Positions 10,102-18,300 of a stretch of 64,000 nt of DNA are shown in pieces (the stretch's first letter is position 1; the number at the start of each line of letters is the position of its first letter). The translations under genes were made by a program, and so were the position numbers. The stretch is taken from NCBI RefSeq assembly GCF_003231275.1, contig NZ_QKVL01000006.1:203230-267229 (forward strand). The letters are read 5' to 3'. The notes under the pieces were generated by a model, which was not told where the DNA came from, did not search any database, and saw nothing but the letters and a program-made list of their open reading frames with translations. This DNA is from Pseudomonas huaxiensis. Lineage in GTDB: Bacteria; Pseudomonadota; Gammaproteobacteria; Pseudomonadales; Pseudomonadaceae.

Positions 10102-11307
10102 ATGAGCGGCTCGACCAGAAATCCAGGATTCGCTACCCGTGCCATTCACCATGGCTACGACCCGCAGGCCCACGGAGGGGCGCTGGTGCCGCCGATCTAC
10201 CAGACGGCCACGTTCGCTTTTCCCACCGTTGAATATGGCGCGGCCTGTTTTGCCGGCGAAGAAGCCGGGCATTTCTACAGCCGTATCTCCAACCCCACCC
10301 TGGCGCTGCTGGAGGCGCGAATGGCGTCGCTGGAAGGTGGCGAGGCAGGCCTGGCCCTGGCCTCCGGCATGGGCGCCATTACCGCCACCTTGTGGACGCT
10401 GCTGCGCCCCGGCGACGAAGTGTTGCTGGGCAGTACGTTGTATGGCTGCACCTTCGCTTTTCTGCACCACGGCATCGGTGAATTCGGTGTGAAGCTCAAG
10501 CATGTCGACATGGCCGACCTGCATGCGGTCGAGGCGGCCATCACACCAGCAACGCGGCTGATCTATTTCGAGTCGCCGGCCAACCCCAACATGCATCTGG
10601 CCGATATCGCCGGTGTCGCGAAGATCGCCCATCGCCACGGCGCAACACTGGTGGTGGACAACACTTATTGCACGCCCTACCTGCAACGCCCGCTGGAGCT
10701 GGGCGCGGACCTCGTGGTGCATTCGGCGACAAAGTACCTCAGCGGTCATGGCGACATCACTGCGGGACTGGTGGTCGGGCGCAAGGCGCTGGTGGACCGC
10801 ATCCGCCTGGAAGGGCTCAAGGACATGACCGGCGCGGTGCTCTCGCCGCACGATGCGTCGTTGCTGATGCGTGGCCTGAAGACCCTCAATTTGCGCATGG
10901 ATCGCCACTGCTCCAATGCAATGGCCGTCGCCGAATTCCTCCAGCAACAGCCAGAAGTCGAGCTACTGCATTACCCCGGCTTGCCATCTTTCCCGCAGCA
11001 CGCCCTGGCGAAGCGGCAAATGGCGCTGCCGGGAGGCATGTTGGCGTTCGAACTCAAGGGTGGTATCACCGCTGGCCGCCGCTTCATGAATGCTCTGCAA
11101 TTGTTCAGCCGGGCGGTCAGCCTGGGGGATGCCGAGTCGCTGGCGCAGCATCCGGCGAGCATGACCCATTCCAGCTACACGCCGGAGGAGCGGGCGCGTT
11201 ACGGGATTTCCGAAGGGCTGGTGCGGCTGTCGGTCGGGCTGGAGGATGTCGAGGACTTGTTGGCGGATGTTCGTCAGGCGCTCAAGGCCTCCAGTCGAAA
11301 GGCCTGA
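10102..11307 (+). CDS. mdeA: Methionine gamma-lyase
   Basis: PLP enzyme of the Cys/Met metabolism family (401 aa) that splits L-methionine into methanethiol, 2-oxobutyrate and ammonia. The identification rests on residues specific to the gamma-lyase: Y59 and R61 (YSRISNPT), Y114 and C116 in STLYGCTF (the active-site cysteine seen in P. putida MdeA), K211 in SATKYLSG as PLP lysine, and K240 in EGLKDMTG. Length and numbering match P. putida MdeA almost exactly. Cystathionine gamma-synthase or O-succinylhomoserine sulfhydrylase would not be expected to keep C116. A bidirectional terminator follows. Confidence 0.94.
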   Translation: MSGSTRNPGFATRAIHHGYDPQAHGGALVPPIYQTATFAFPTVEYGAACFAGEEAGHFYSRISNPTLALLEARMASLEGGEAGLALASGMGAITATLWTLLRPGDEVLLGSTLYGCTFAFLHHGIGEFGVKLKHVDMADLHAVEAAITPATRLIYFESPANPNMHLADIAGVAKIAHRHGATLVVDNTYCTPYLQRPLELGADLVVHSATKYLSGHGDITAGLVVGRKALVDRIRLEGLKDMTGAVLSPHDASLLMRGLKTLNLRMDRHCSNAMAVAEFLQQQPEVELLHYPGLPSFPQHALAKRQMALPGGMLAFELKGGITAGRRFMNALQLFSRAVSLGDAESLAQHPASMTHSSYTPEERARYGISEGLVRLSVGLEDVEDLLADVRQALKASSRKA

Positions 11308-11313
11308 GCGACA

Positions 11314-11359
11314 GACCAATGAAAAGGGGCGCCACTGAGGGCGCCCCTTTTCATTGGTC
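11314..11359. terminator. Bidirectional terminator between mdeA and zapG
   Basis: A perfect 20-bp inverted repeat: 11314-11333 (GACCAATGAAAAGGGGCGCC) pairs with 11340-11359 around the loop ACTGAG. The inner stem is flanked by A and T runs on both sides, so it can end both the plus-strand mdeA and the minus-strand zapG transcripts. Confidence 0.93.
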
Positions 11360-11372
11360 GCGGATCTTTCGA

Positions 11373-11807
11373 TCAGCGTTTCAGGCCGTAGCTCTCGTCA
11401 AGCATGCCCGGTGTATTCGGCGCTTTGGGCGCGTAGTCACGCGGGACTTCGGTGTCCTTGGGCGGGGTCAGGCGATCACGCGGACCTTGTGGCGCGTCGG
11501 AATGCAGGGCAGCCAGCAGACGCTGGCGGGTCAGTTCATCCAGCGCCAGGCGGTTGGCGCCATCGGCCAGGTGATCCTGCACTTCCTGGTAGCTTTGGGT
11601 GAGTTTCTTGACCAGAGCCGCGGTGCTGTTGAAGTGGGTCACCACTTCATTCTGGTAGCTGTCGAAGCGTTCCTGGATATCGTCCAACTGCCGCTGGGTG
11701 CTGCTCGGTGCGGCATTGGGCAGAAGGCGGGCAACCAGGAAACCAACGACGACGCCCACTGCCAGGGCCAGGGTCGGCAACAACCAAACTAAGAGCGAGA
11801 GTTCCAC
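11373..11807 (-). CDS. zapG: YhcB/DUF1043 division-associated membrane protein (ZapG)
   Basis: Small inner-membrane protein of 144 aa, YhcB/DUF1043 family, linked in E. coli to cell division and envelope growth. It has one N-terminal membrane helix (residues about 5-28, with the glycine-rich GVVVGFLVARL) and then a predicted coiled coil over about residues 38-110 with RQLDDIQERFDSYQNEV. The proline-rich tail is less conserved. It stands alone on the minus strand between mdeA and an alpha/beta hydrolase. Confidence 0.88.
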   Translation of the reverse strand: MELSLLVWLLPTLALAVGVVVGFLVARLLPNAAPSSTQRQLDDIQERFDSYQNEVVTHFNSTAALVKKLTQSYQEVQDHLADGANRLALDELTRQRLLAALHSDAPQGPRDRLTPPKDTEVPRDYAPKAPNTPGMLDESYGLKR

Positions 11808-11948
11808 GAGTCCTTCCTCTATAAACGGCTTTGCTTTACGTTAACGGCTCGGACCTGCGCTGTATACCGCGAAGCATCGCAAATATCTCAGAACAGAATC
11901 ATTCAGCTAGACGAGTCGACCCTTGCCGGGGTCACGGAGTTTAATTCC

Positions 11949-12584
11949 TTGCTTACCCGCGAAACCCCCGTATTCATCGACGGCCCGGTCGGCCAACTGG
12001 AAGCGCTTTATCAGGATGCGGCCGACGCCCATGGGGCGGTGCTGATCTGCCATCCCAATCCGGTCCAGGGCGGAACCATGCTGAACAAGGTGGTTTCGAC
12101 GCTGCAGCGTACCGCGCGTGACGCCGGGCTGATTACCCTGCGTTTCAATTACCGTGGCGTTGGTGCCAGCGAGGGCAGCCACGACATGAGCAGCGGTGAA
12201 GTGGATGATGCTCAGGCCGCCGCCGCCTGGCTGCGGGAAAAACACCCGGACTTGTCGTTGACCCTGCTCGGTTTCTCCTTCGGCGGTTTCGTCGCCGCTG
12301 CCCTCGGCGGCCGTCTGGAGGCCGAAGGTGCGGCGTTGAAGCAGTTGTTCATGATCGCGCCTGCGGTGATGCGCCTGGGTGACGCCTATCCACTCCCGCT
12401 GCAGTGCCCGCTGACGGTTATCCAGCCGGATGCCGACGAAGTGATCGAGCCTCGCGCCGTCTACGACTGGTCCGCTGCATTGCCGCGTCCCCATGAGCTG
12501 CTGAAAGTGGCAGAATGCGGACACTTTTTTCATGGCAAGCTGACCGACCTCAAGGATCTGGTGCTGCCGCGTCTTTCGAACTGA
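11949..12584 (+). CDS. Alpha/beta hydrolase of unknown substrate
   Basis: Cytoplasmic alpha/beta-hydrolase of 211 aa. The nucleophile elbow is GFSFG with Ser110. The acid is probably D161 or D163 (VIQPDADEV) and the general base H192 (ECGHFFH). HPNPVQGGTMLNKVV and LRFNYRGVGASEG mark the small dienelactone-hydrolase-like group often annotated only as a predicted hydrolase. The best start is the TTG at 11949, with GGAG at 11936-11939; no ATG fits the N-terminus. It lies 25 bases before trpS, so the two may be cotranscribed. Substrate unknown. Confidence 0.88.
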   Translation: MLTRETPVFIDGPVGQLEALYQDAADAHGAVLICHPNPVQGGTMLNKVVSTLQRTARDAGLITLRFNYRGVGASEGSHDMSSGEVDDAQAAAAWLREKHPDLSLTLLGFSFGGFVAAALGGRLEAEGAALKQLFMIAPAVMRLGDAYPLPLQCPLTVIQPDADEVIEPRAVYDWSAALPRPHELLKVAECGHFFHGKLTDLKDLVLPRLSN

Positions 12585-12609
12585 GCCAAGCCTGAATAAG
12601 CGATAACCC

Positions 12610-13959
12610 ATGACTACGCGCATTCTCACCGGTATCACCACCACCGGCACCCCGCACCTGGGCAACTATGCCGGTGCCATCCGCCCGGCGATTCTCGCCA
12701 GCCAGCAGCCGGGTGCCGACTCGTTCTATTTCCTCGCTGACTACCACGCCCTGATCAAATGCGATGACCCGCAGCGCATTCAGCGCTCGCGTCTGGAAAT
12801 CGCCGCGACCTGGCTGGCCGGTGGCCTGGACCCCGAGAAGGTGACCTTCTATCGCCAGTCCGACATTCCCGAGATTCCCGAGCTGACCTGGCTGCTGACC
12901 TGTGTCGCCGCCAAGGGCCTGCTCAACCGCGCGCATGCCTACAAGGCGTCGGTGGACAAGAACCTGGAAAACGGCGAAGACCCGGATGCCGGCGTGACCA
13001 TGGGCCTGTACAGCTATCCGGTGCTGATGGCTGCGGACATCCTGATGTTCAACGCGCACAAAGTGCCGGTGGGCCGTGACCAGATCCAGCACGTGGAAAT
13101 GGCCCGGGATATCGGCCAGCGCTTCAACCACCTGTTCGGCCAGGGCAAGGACTTCTTCGTCCTGCCGGAAGCGGCGATCGAGGAAAGCGTGGCGACCCTG
13201 CCGGGCCTGGACGGTCGCAAGATGTCCAAGAGCTACGACAACACCATCCCGCTGTTCAGCAGCGCGAAGGACATGAAGGACGCGATCTCCCGCATCGTCA
13301 CCGACTCCCGCGCACCGGGTGAGGCGAAGGACCCGGACAATTCGCACCTGTTCACCCTCTATCAAGCCTTCTCCACGCCAGCGCAGGCCGACGCCTTCCG
13401 CGGCGAGCTGCTGCAGGGCCTGGGCTGGGGCGATGCCAAGCAGCAACTGTTCCAGTTGCTGGACGGCCAACTAGGCGAAGCTCGCGAGCGTTACCACCAA
13501 TTGATTTCCCGTCCGGTGGACCTGGAGGACATTCTCCTGGCCGGTGCGCAGAAAGCCCGCAAAGTTGCGACCCCGTTCCTCGAACAACTGCGTGAAGCGG
13601 TGGGCCTGCGCTCGTTCCGCGCCCTCGATCAGGGCCCGGCCGAAGTGAAGAAGAAGGCCGTGAAAGCCGCGCGTTTCGTCAGCTTCCGTGATGAAGACGG
13701 CAGCTTCCGCTTCCGCCTGCTGGGCGCTGATGGCGAGCAACTGCTGCTTTCCCGCAGCTTCGCCGATGGCAAGACCGCCGGTGCCGTGACCAAGCAACTG
13801 CAGCAAGGTCAGACGCTGGATGTCCGTGAAGATGGCCTGGGCTTCAGCCTGTGGCTGGAAGGCGAGTGCGTGGCCGATGGCCCGCAGTTCGACGATGCCG
13901 CGGCTCGTGACAACGCCATCGAAGCTCTGCGCGCGGCGCTGGCGCCTCAACAGGACTGA
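12610..13959 (+). CDS. trpS: Tryptophanyl-tRNA synthetase
   Basis: Class I aminoacyl-tRNA synthetase (449 aa) that charges tRNA-Trp. The HIGH-type motif is [11 protein letters not shown] near residues 12-22 and the KMSKS motif is [10 protein letters not shown] near residue 200. The protein is about 110 residues longer than E. coli TrpS. The extra C-terminal part (from about residue 340, [16 protein letters not shown]) is a small appended domain found in TrpS of pseudomonads and some other proteobacteria. Confidence 0.95.
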   Translation: MTTRILTGITTTGTPHLGNYAGAIRPAILASQQPGADSFYFLADYHALIKCDDPQRIQRSRLEIAATWLAGGLDPEKVTFYRQSDIPEIPELTWLLTCVAAKGLLNRAHAYKASVDKNLENGEDPDAGVTMGLYSYPVLMAADILMFNAHKVPVGRDQIQHVEMARDIGQRFNHLFGQGKDFFVLPEAAIEESVATLPGLDGRKMSKSYDNTIPLFSSAKDMKDAISRIVTDSRAPGEAKDPDNSHLFTLYQAFSTPAQADAFRGELLQGLGWGDAKQQLFQLLDGQLGEARERYHQLISRPVDLEDILLAGAQKARKVATPFLEQLREAVGLRSFRALDQGPAEVKKKAVKAARFVSFRDEDGSFRFRLLGADGEQLLLSRSFADGKTAGAVTKQLQQGQTLDVREDGLGFSLWLEGECVADGPQFDDAAARDNAIEALRAALAPQQD

Positions 13960-13991
13960 CGGCTTATCGGAAGTCTGATTGCCATTACCCG

Positions 13992-14022
13992 GGGCCGTCG
14001 CTACAGTGACGGCCCGCTTTTG
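13992..14022 (+). terminator. Probable terminator after trpS
   Basis: GGGCCGTC at 13992-13999 pairs with GACGGCCC at 14008-14015 around an 8-base loop, followed by GCTTTTGTT. The T-run is short, so readthrough into zapE is possible. Confidence 0.6.
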
Positions 14023-14040
14023 TTGCCTTGCTAACGAATT

Positions 14041-15135
14041 ATGACGCCCCTAGAACGATATCAAGCAGATCTGAAACGTCCCGATTTCTTCCATGACGCG
14101 GCCCAGGAAACGGCAGTGCGCCATTTGCAGCGCCTGTACGACGATCTGATCGCGGCGCAGAACAGCAAGCCGGGCGTGTTCGGCAAACTGTTTGGCAAGA
14201 AGGAGCAGGTGCCGGTCAAGGGCTTGTACTTCTGGGGTGGCGTTGGCCGGGGTAAGACTTATCTGGTCGATACCTTCTTTGAAGCGCTGCCATTCAAGGA
14301 AAAGTCCCGCACGCACTTCCACCGCTTCATGAAGCGGGTCCACGAAGAAATGAAGGGGCTCAAGGGCGAGAAGAACCCGCTGACCCTGATTGCCAAGCGT
14401 TTCTCCGACGAAGCGCGGGTGATCTGCTTCGATGAATTCTTCGTCTCCGACATCACCGACGCCATGATCCTTGGCACGCTGATGGAAGAGCTGTTCAAGA
14501 ACGGCGTGACCCTGGTGGCTACCTCCAACATTGTCCCGGACGGTCTGTACAAGGATGGCCTGCAGCGGGCGCGCTTCCTCCCGGCTATCGCCCTGATCAA
14601 GCAGAACACCGAGATCGTCAACGTCGACAGCGGCGTGGACTATCGTCTGCGCCACCTGGAACAGGCCGAGCTGTTCCACTTCCCGCTGGACGAAGCTGCC
14701 CACGAAAGCCTGCGCAAGAGCTTCCGTGCGCTGACGCCGGAATGCACCCAGGCAGTGGAAAACGATGTGCTGATCATCGAAAACCGCGAAATTCGCGCGC
14801 TGCGCACCTGCGACGACGTGGCCTGGTTCGAATTCCGCGAACTGTGCGATGGCCCGCGCAGCCAGAACGACTACATCGAGCTGGGCAAGATCTTCCATGC
14901 GGTGTTGTTGAGCGGTGTGGAGCAGATGGGTGTGGCGACCGACGATATCGCGCGGCGCTTCATCAACATGGTCGACGAATTCTACGACCGCAACGTCAAG
15001 CTGATCATCTCGGCGGAAGTGGAATTGAAGGACCTGTACACCGGCGGACGCCTGACGTTCGAATTCCAGCGCACCCTGAGCCGCCTGCTGGAAATGCAAT
15101 CCCACGAATTCCTGGCTCGTGCACACAAGCCCTGA
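14041..15135 (+). CDS. zapE: Cell division protein ZapE (AFG1-like ATPase)
   Basis: AFG1/ZapE AAA-type ATPase of 364 aa. Walker A is GGVGRGKT at residues 66-73 and Walker B is VICFDEFFV near 130. In E. coli ZapE associates with the Z-ring under stress and low oxygen. The family has five conserved motifs; the ARFLPAI segment and the C-terminal LYTGGRLTFEFQRTLSRL are present. In pseudomonads it sits between trpS and rplM, as here. Confidence 0.92.
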   Translation: MTPLERYQADLKRPDFFHDAAQETAVRHLQRLYDDLIAAQNSKPGVFGKLFGKKEQVPVKGLYFWGGVGRGKTYLVDTFFEALPFKEKSRTHFHRFMKRVHEEMKGLKGEKNPLTLIAKRFSDEARVICFDEFFVSDITDAMILGTLMEELFKNGVTLVATSNIVPDGLYKDGLQRARFLPAIALIKQNTEIVNVDSGVDYRLRHLEQAELFHFPLDEAAHESLRKSFRALTPECTQAVENDVLIIENREIRALRTCDDVAWFEFRELCDGPRSQNDYIELGKIFHAVLLSGVEQMGVATDDIARRFINMVDEFYDRNVKLIISAEVELKDLYTGGRLTFEFQRTLSRLLEMQSHEFLARAHKP

Positions 15136-15136
15136 A

Positions 15137-15210
15137 AAGCAGCTACAAGCTACAAGCGGTAAGCGACAAGTCGAGCGTGTGCTCTTCTTGTAGCTTGCCG
15201 CTTGCCGCTT
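15137..15210. repeat. Imperfect palindromic repeat between convergent zapE and glxA-like gene
   Basis: The sequence contains AGCTACAAGCTACAAGCGG on the left and CTTGTAGCTTGCCGCTTGCC on the right. AAGCTACAAG (15148-15157) is the exact reverse complement of CTTGTAGCTT (15187-15196), and the flanks repeat an AAGCGG(C/T)AAG unit. The composition and layout resemble dispersed intergenic repeats of P. fluorescens-group genomes. It could act as a terminator for both convergent genes, although there is no long T-run. Confidence 0.55.
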
Positions 15211-15220
15211 TCAACTGCCG

Positions 15221-16219
15221 TCAAGCTTCCTGCATGAACTGCTGCCGATACTGATTCGGCGATAGCGCAGTGTGCTGCCTGAAGAGTCGTGCGAAGAAGC
15301 TGGCATCGTCGTAGCCGACTTCGTAACTGATGGTCTTGATGCTCTTGCGCGTGCCGGACAACAACCCTTTTGCCGTTTCGATCCGCAGCCGTTGCAGGTA
15401 ATGAAGCGGTTTGTCGCCCGTGGCGCTCTGGAAGCGACGCATGAAGTTGCGGATGCTCATGCCGTGGTTGCGGGCCACATCCTCAAAGCGGAACTTGTCG
15501 GCGAAGTGTTCTTCGAGCCAGTGCTGGATCTGCAGGATGATCACGTCCTGATGCAACTTCTGCCCGCCGAAGCCCATGCGGCCCGGCGTGTAGTTGCGTT
15601 GCACTTCATAAAGGATGTCGCGGGCAACGGCCTGGGCGACATTGGCGCCGCAGAATCGCTCGATCAGGTAGATATAGAGGTCGCAGGCCGATGTGGTGCC
15701 GGCGGCGCAATAGAGGTTGTCGGCGTCGGTCAGGTGCTTGTCCTGGTTCAGCTGGACCTTGGGGAAGCGCTCGGCGAACTGGTTGAAGAAGCGCCAGTAG
15801 GTGGTCGCCTCCTTGCCGTCCAGCAGGCCGGCCTCGGCCAGCCAGAACACACCGCTGGCCTCGCCACAGAGCACCGCGCCACGGGCATGTTGCTCGCGTA
15901 GCCAGGGCAGGATCTGGGGATAACGCTCGCATAGCGAGGAGAAATCCTCCCAGAAGGCGGGAAGGATGATCACGTCGGCTTCTTCCAGGCCGCCGTCGAC
16001 CGGCACCTGGACGTCGCTGAAGCTGTTGACCGGCTCGCCGTCAGGGCTCACCAGGCGGGTCTCGAACATGGGCTGGAGACTCAGGCCCAGTTGCTTGGCA
16101 TAGCGCAGGCTGGCCAGGTGGAAGAAGTCCTTGGCCTGCATCAGGGTCGAAGCGAAGACTTTGTCGATGGCCAGGATGCTGACGCGGCGCAGGGGCGCGT
16201 TGGGTTGGGTAAACATCAT
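15221..16219 (-). CDS. GlxA-family transcriptional regulator (DJ-1/PfpI + AraC HTH)
   Basis: Regulator of 332 aa with two domains. Residues about 12-190 form a DJ-1/PfpI-like amidotransferase fold with a cysteine at the elbow (AVLCGEASGVFWLAEAGLL). Residues about 230-330 form an AraC helix-turn-helix pair, with YLQRLRIETAKGLL and the closing motif ISYEVGYDDASFFARLFRQH. Relatives control catabolism of quaternary amines and amino acids (GbdR, CdhR, ArgR-like). No target operon is adjacent, so the effector is unknown. Two tandem ATG codons (16219 and 16216) are both possible starts. Confidence 0.85.
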   Translation of the reverse strand: MMFTQPNAPLRRVSILAIDKVFASTLMQAKDFFHLASLRYAKQLGLSLQPMFETRLVSPDGEPVNSFSDVQVPVDGGLEEADVIILPAFWEDFSSLCERYPQILPWLREQHARGAVLCGEASGVFWLAEAGLLDGKEATTYWRFFNQFAERFPKVQLNQDKHLTDADNLYCAAGTTSACDLYIYLIERFCGANVAQAVARDILYEVQRNYTPGRMGFGGQKLHQDVIILQIQHWLEEHFADKFRFEDVARNHGMSIRNFMRRFQSATGDKPLHYLQRLRIETAKGLLSGTRKSIKTISYEVGYDDASFFARLFRQHTALSPNQYRQQFMQEA

Positions 16220-16608
16220 GTTCTTTATTCTTATAGGGGAGAGTGGTCAATCACCGGCTGGATCGTCTTATTTTTTGGCGATTGTGTCCAGTCTCGCGTC
16301 CCGGTGTTGTGTACACGTTCTTCAAACATTGCCCCGAGCGCAGGCGAAGGCTTGGGAATCGTCCGCCAGAGCACGGTTTCCGCAAAATCAGGTTGATATT
16401 TCCCCGGTAATCTGGATAATCCTGCTGCTCTTTCTTCGGTGGAAGTGATGCCCCGCCGTCGAACGGAATCCCTGCCGTATATTGGACGCGCTGACCCGAG
16501 CCCCCGATAGCGTTCGTATGCGGCTGCCTTTGACCTTGTCAAAGTAAGCACTATTCAGTAAGATTTGCCGTCTTATTTTCGCAGGGCGGCCCCTGAGGCT
16601 TATAAAGA
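16220..16608. other. 389-base gene-free region upstream of rplM
   Basis: No convincing gene on either strand; a 106-codon minus-strand frame here has atypical content. A candidate sigma70 promoter for rplM is TTGATA (16393-16398), 16 bases, GATAAT (16415-16420). A second weaker candidate is TTGACC (16530-16535), 16 bases, TATTCA (16552-16557). The first would give an mRNA leader of about 180 bases, long enough for the L13 autoregulatory structure known from E. coli rplM. The glxA-like gene promoter must also lie here on the other strand. Confidence 0.5.
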
Positions 16609-17037
16609 ATGAAAACTTTTACTGCTAAACCGGAAACAGTAAAACGCGAGTGGTTCGTCGTTGATGCTGCTGGTCAGACCCTGGGTCGTCTGGCCACTGA
16701 AATCGCGAGCCGTCTGCGTGGCAAGCACAAACCTGAATACACCCCTCACGTTGACACCGGCGACTACATCGTCGTAATCAACGCCGAGCAGGTACGTGTT
16801 ACTGGTGCCAAGAGTTCGGACAAAATGTACTACTCCCACTCCGGTTTCCCGGGCGGCATCAAGGAAATCAGCTTCGAGAAGCTGATTGCCAAGGCCCCTG
16901 AGCGTGTGATCGAGACCGCGGTCAAAGGCATGCTGCCTAAGAACCCGCTGGGTCGTGACATGTACCGTAAGCTGAAAGTCTATGCGGGCGCTGCTCACCC
17001 TCATACTGCTCAGCAGCCCCAAGAACTGAAGATTTAA
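16609..17037 (+). CDS. rplM: 50S ribosomal protein L13
   Basis: Large-subunit protein of 142 aa, full length for L13. Recognisable segments include [29 protein letters not shown] and [20 protein letters not shown]. It is followed at 14 bases by rpsI in the near-universal rplM-rpsI pair. Codon use is strongly biased, as expected for a highly expressed gene. Confidence 0.98.
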   Translation: MKTFTAKPETVKREWFVVDAAGQTLGRLATEIASRLRGKHKPEYTPHVDTGDYIVVINAEQVRVTGAKSSDKMYYSHSGFPGGIKEISFEKLIAKAPERVIETAVKGMLPKNPLGRDMYRKLKVYAGAAHPHTAQQPQELKI

Positions 17038-17051
17038 CGGAATAGTTCATT

Positions 17052-17444
17052 ATGTCGGCGACTCAAAATTACGGCACTGGCCGTCGCAAGACTGCAACCG
17101 CACGCGTTTTCCTGCGTCCGGGCACTGGCAACATCTCCATCAACAACCGTTCTCTGGACGTGTTCTTCGGTCGTGAAACCGCGCGCATGGTCGTTCGCCA
17201 GCCGCTGGAACTGACTGAAACCACCCAGAAGTTCGACATCTACGTCACCGTTATCGGTGGTGGTGTCAGCGGTCAAGCCGGTGCTATCCGTCACGGTATC
17301 ACCCGCGCTCTGATGGACTACGACGAGTCCCTGCGTGGCGCTCTGCGCCGTGCTGGCTTCGTTACCCGCGACGCTCGTGAAGTCGAGCGTAAGAAAGTGG
17401 GTCTGCGTAAAGCACGTAAGCGTCCACAGTACTCGAAGCGTTAA
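17052..17444 (+). CDS. rpsI: 30S ribosomal protein S9
   Basis: Small-subunit protein of 130 aa. It ends in the basic tail [17 protein letters not shown], whose final Lys-Arg contacts P-site tRNA. The [17 protein letters not shown] start is the S9 signature. Terminated by a strong hairpin 15 bases after the stop. Confidence 0.98.
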   Translation: MSATQNYGTGRRKTATARVFLRPGTGNISINNRSLDVFFGRETARMVVRQPLELTETTQKFDIYVTVIGGGVSGQAGAIRHGITRALMDYDESLRGALRRAGFVTRDAREVERKKVGLRKARKRPQYSKR

Positions 17445-17458
17445 TTCGCCCGAGTTTC

Positions 17459-17496
17459 AAAAAAAGCCCGGTTCCAGGTGGAACCGGGCTTTTTTT
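17459..17496 (+). terminator. Rho-independent terminator after rpsI
   Basis: Perfect 17-bp inverted repeat: 17459-17475 (AAAAAAAGCCCGGTTCC) pairs with 17480-17496 around AGGT. A-run and T-run flank the GC core, so it may work in both directions. Confidence 0.94.
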
Positions 17497-17608
17497 ATGT
17501 CTTGAATAATGGGGGTTGATCATCCGTGTGACAACTTGCCGCATAGACGCAGGTCAAGGCCAGCGCGGGATGCAGGCCTTTGGCCAGGGTAATAACCTTG
17601 TCAGACAT
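17495..17608 (-). CDS. Possible small hypothetical protein, 37 aa
   Basis: A short minus-strand frame between rpsI and petA, beginning MSDKVITLAKGLHPALAL. The first half has GC-ending codons like true genes here, while the second half does not, and the ribosome site (AAAGAAAAGACCC before ATG) is weak. It overlaps the rpsI terminator. I do not recognise it. It could be a remnant or chance frame. Confidence 0.18.
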   Translation of the reverse strand: MSDKVITLAKGLHPALALTCVYAASCHTDDQPPLFKT

Positions 17609-17706
17609 GGGTCTTTTCTTTACCATGCGGCAAATTTTTAGCGGTTCGGAAGTTACTTAGTAGATGCCTGTTTCAACAGGCCACAAAGCTGATGGGAGAG
17701 GACTGA

Positions 17707-18300
17707 ATGAGCAATGACGGCGTCAACGCAGGCCGGCGTCGCTTCCTGGTAGCAGCCACGTCTGTAGTGGGTGCAGCAGGAGCGGTGGGGGCTGCGGTCC
17801 CGTTCGTAGGGTCATGGTTCCCCAGTGCCAAGGCGAAAGCTGCCGGTGCACCGGTGAAGGTCAATATTGCCAAGGTGGAGCCTGGGCAGCAGTTGGTGGC
17901 CGAATGGCGTGGCCAGCCGGTTTTCATTGTCCGTCGCACTGAAGAGATCCTCGGTAACCTCAAGAAGATCACTGGCGACCTTTCCGATCCGGAGTCCAAG
18001 GCGTCGGTCCAACCGACTTACGTTGACCCGTCGAACCGCTCGATCAAGCCGGAGATCCTCGTGCTGGTTGGTCTGTGCACCCACTTGGGTTGCTCGCCGA
18101 CTTTCCGTCCGGAAGTGGCGCCCGTCGACCTCGGGCCCAAATGGGTGGGTGGCTATTTCTGCCCATGCCACGGTTCTCACTACGACCTCGCCGGCCGCGT
18201 CTACAAGTCCCAGCCTGCGCCGCTCAATCTACCGGTGCCACCGCATTCGTACGAGTCGGATGAGATCATCATCGTCGGCATCGATCAGGAGAAAGCGTGA
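17707..18300 (+). CDS. petA: Ubiquinol-cytochrome c reductase iron-sulfur (Rieske) subunit
   Basis: Rieske protein of 197 aa in the cytochrome bc1 complex, which passes electrons from ubiquinol to cytochrome c and pumps protons. It starts with a Tat-type signal-anchor (NAGRRRFLVAATSVVGAAG). The [2Fe-2S] ligands are C124 and H126 in CTHLGC and C152/H155 in CPCHGSH; C129 and C154 form the disulfide. The stop overlaps the petB start by one base (TGATG), so petABC are coupled. Confidence 0.96.
   Translation: MSNDGVNAGRRRFLVAATSVVGAAGAVGAAVPFVGSWFPSAKAKAAGAPVKVNIAKVEPGQQLVAEWRGQPVFIVRRTEEILGNLKKITGDLSDPESKASVQPTYVDPSNRSIKPEILVLVGLCTHLGCSPTFRPEVAPVDLGPKWVGGYFCPCHGSHYDLAGRVYKSQPAPLNLPVPPHSYESDEIIIVGIDQEKA

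Noticed and set aside
10668..11792. A 374-codon plus-strand frame running from mdeA into zapG
   Set aside because: Out of frame with mdeA, passes through the bidirectional terminator, and has no domain.
16231..16551. A 106-codon minus-strand frame upstream of rplM
   Set aside because: It begins by overlapping the rplM promoter region, has no ribosome site or recognisable family, and its arginine-rich makeup is typical of a chance frame.
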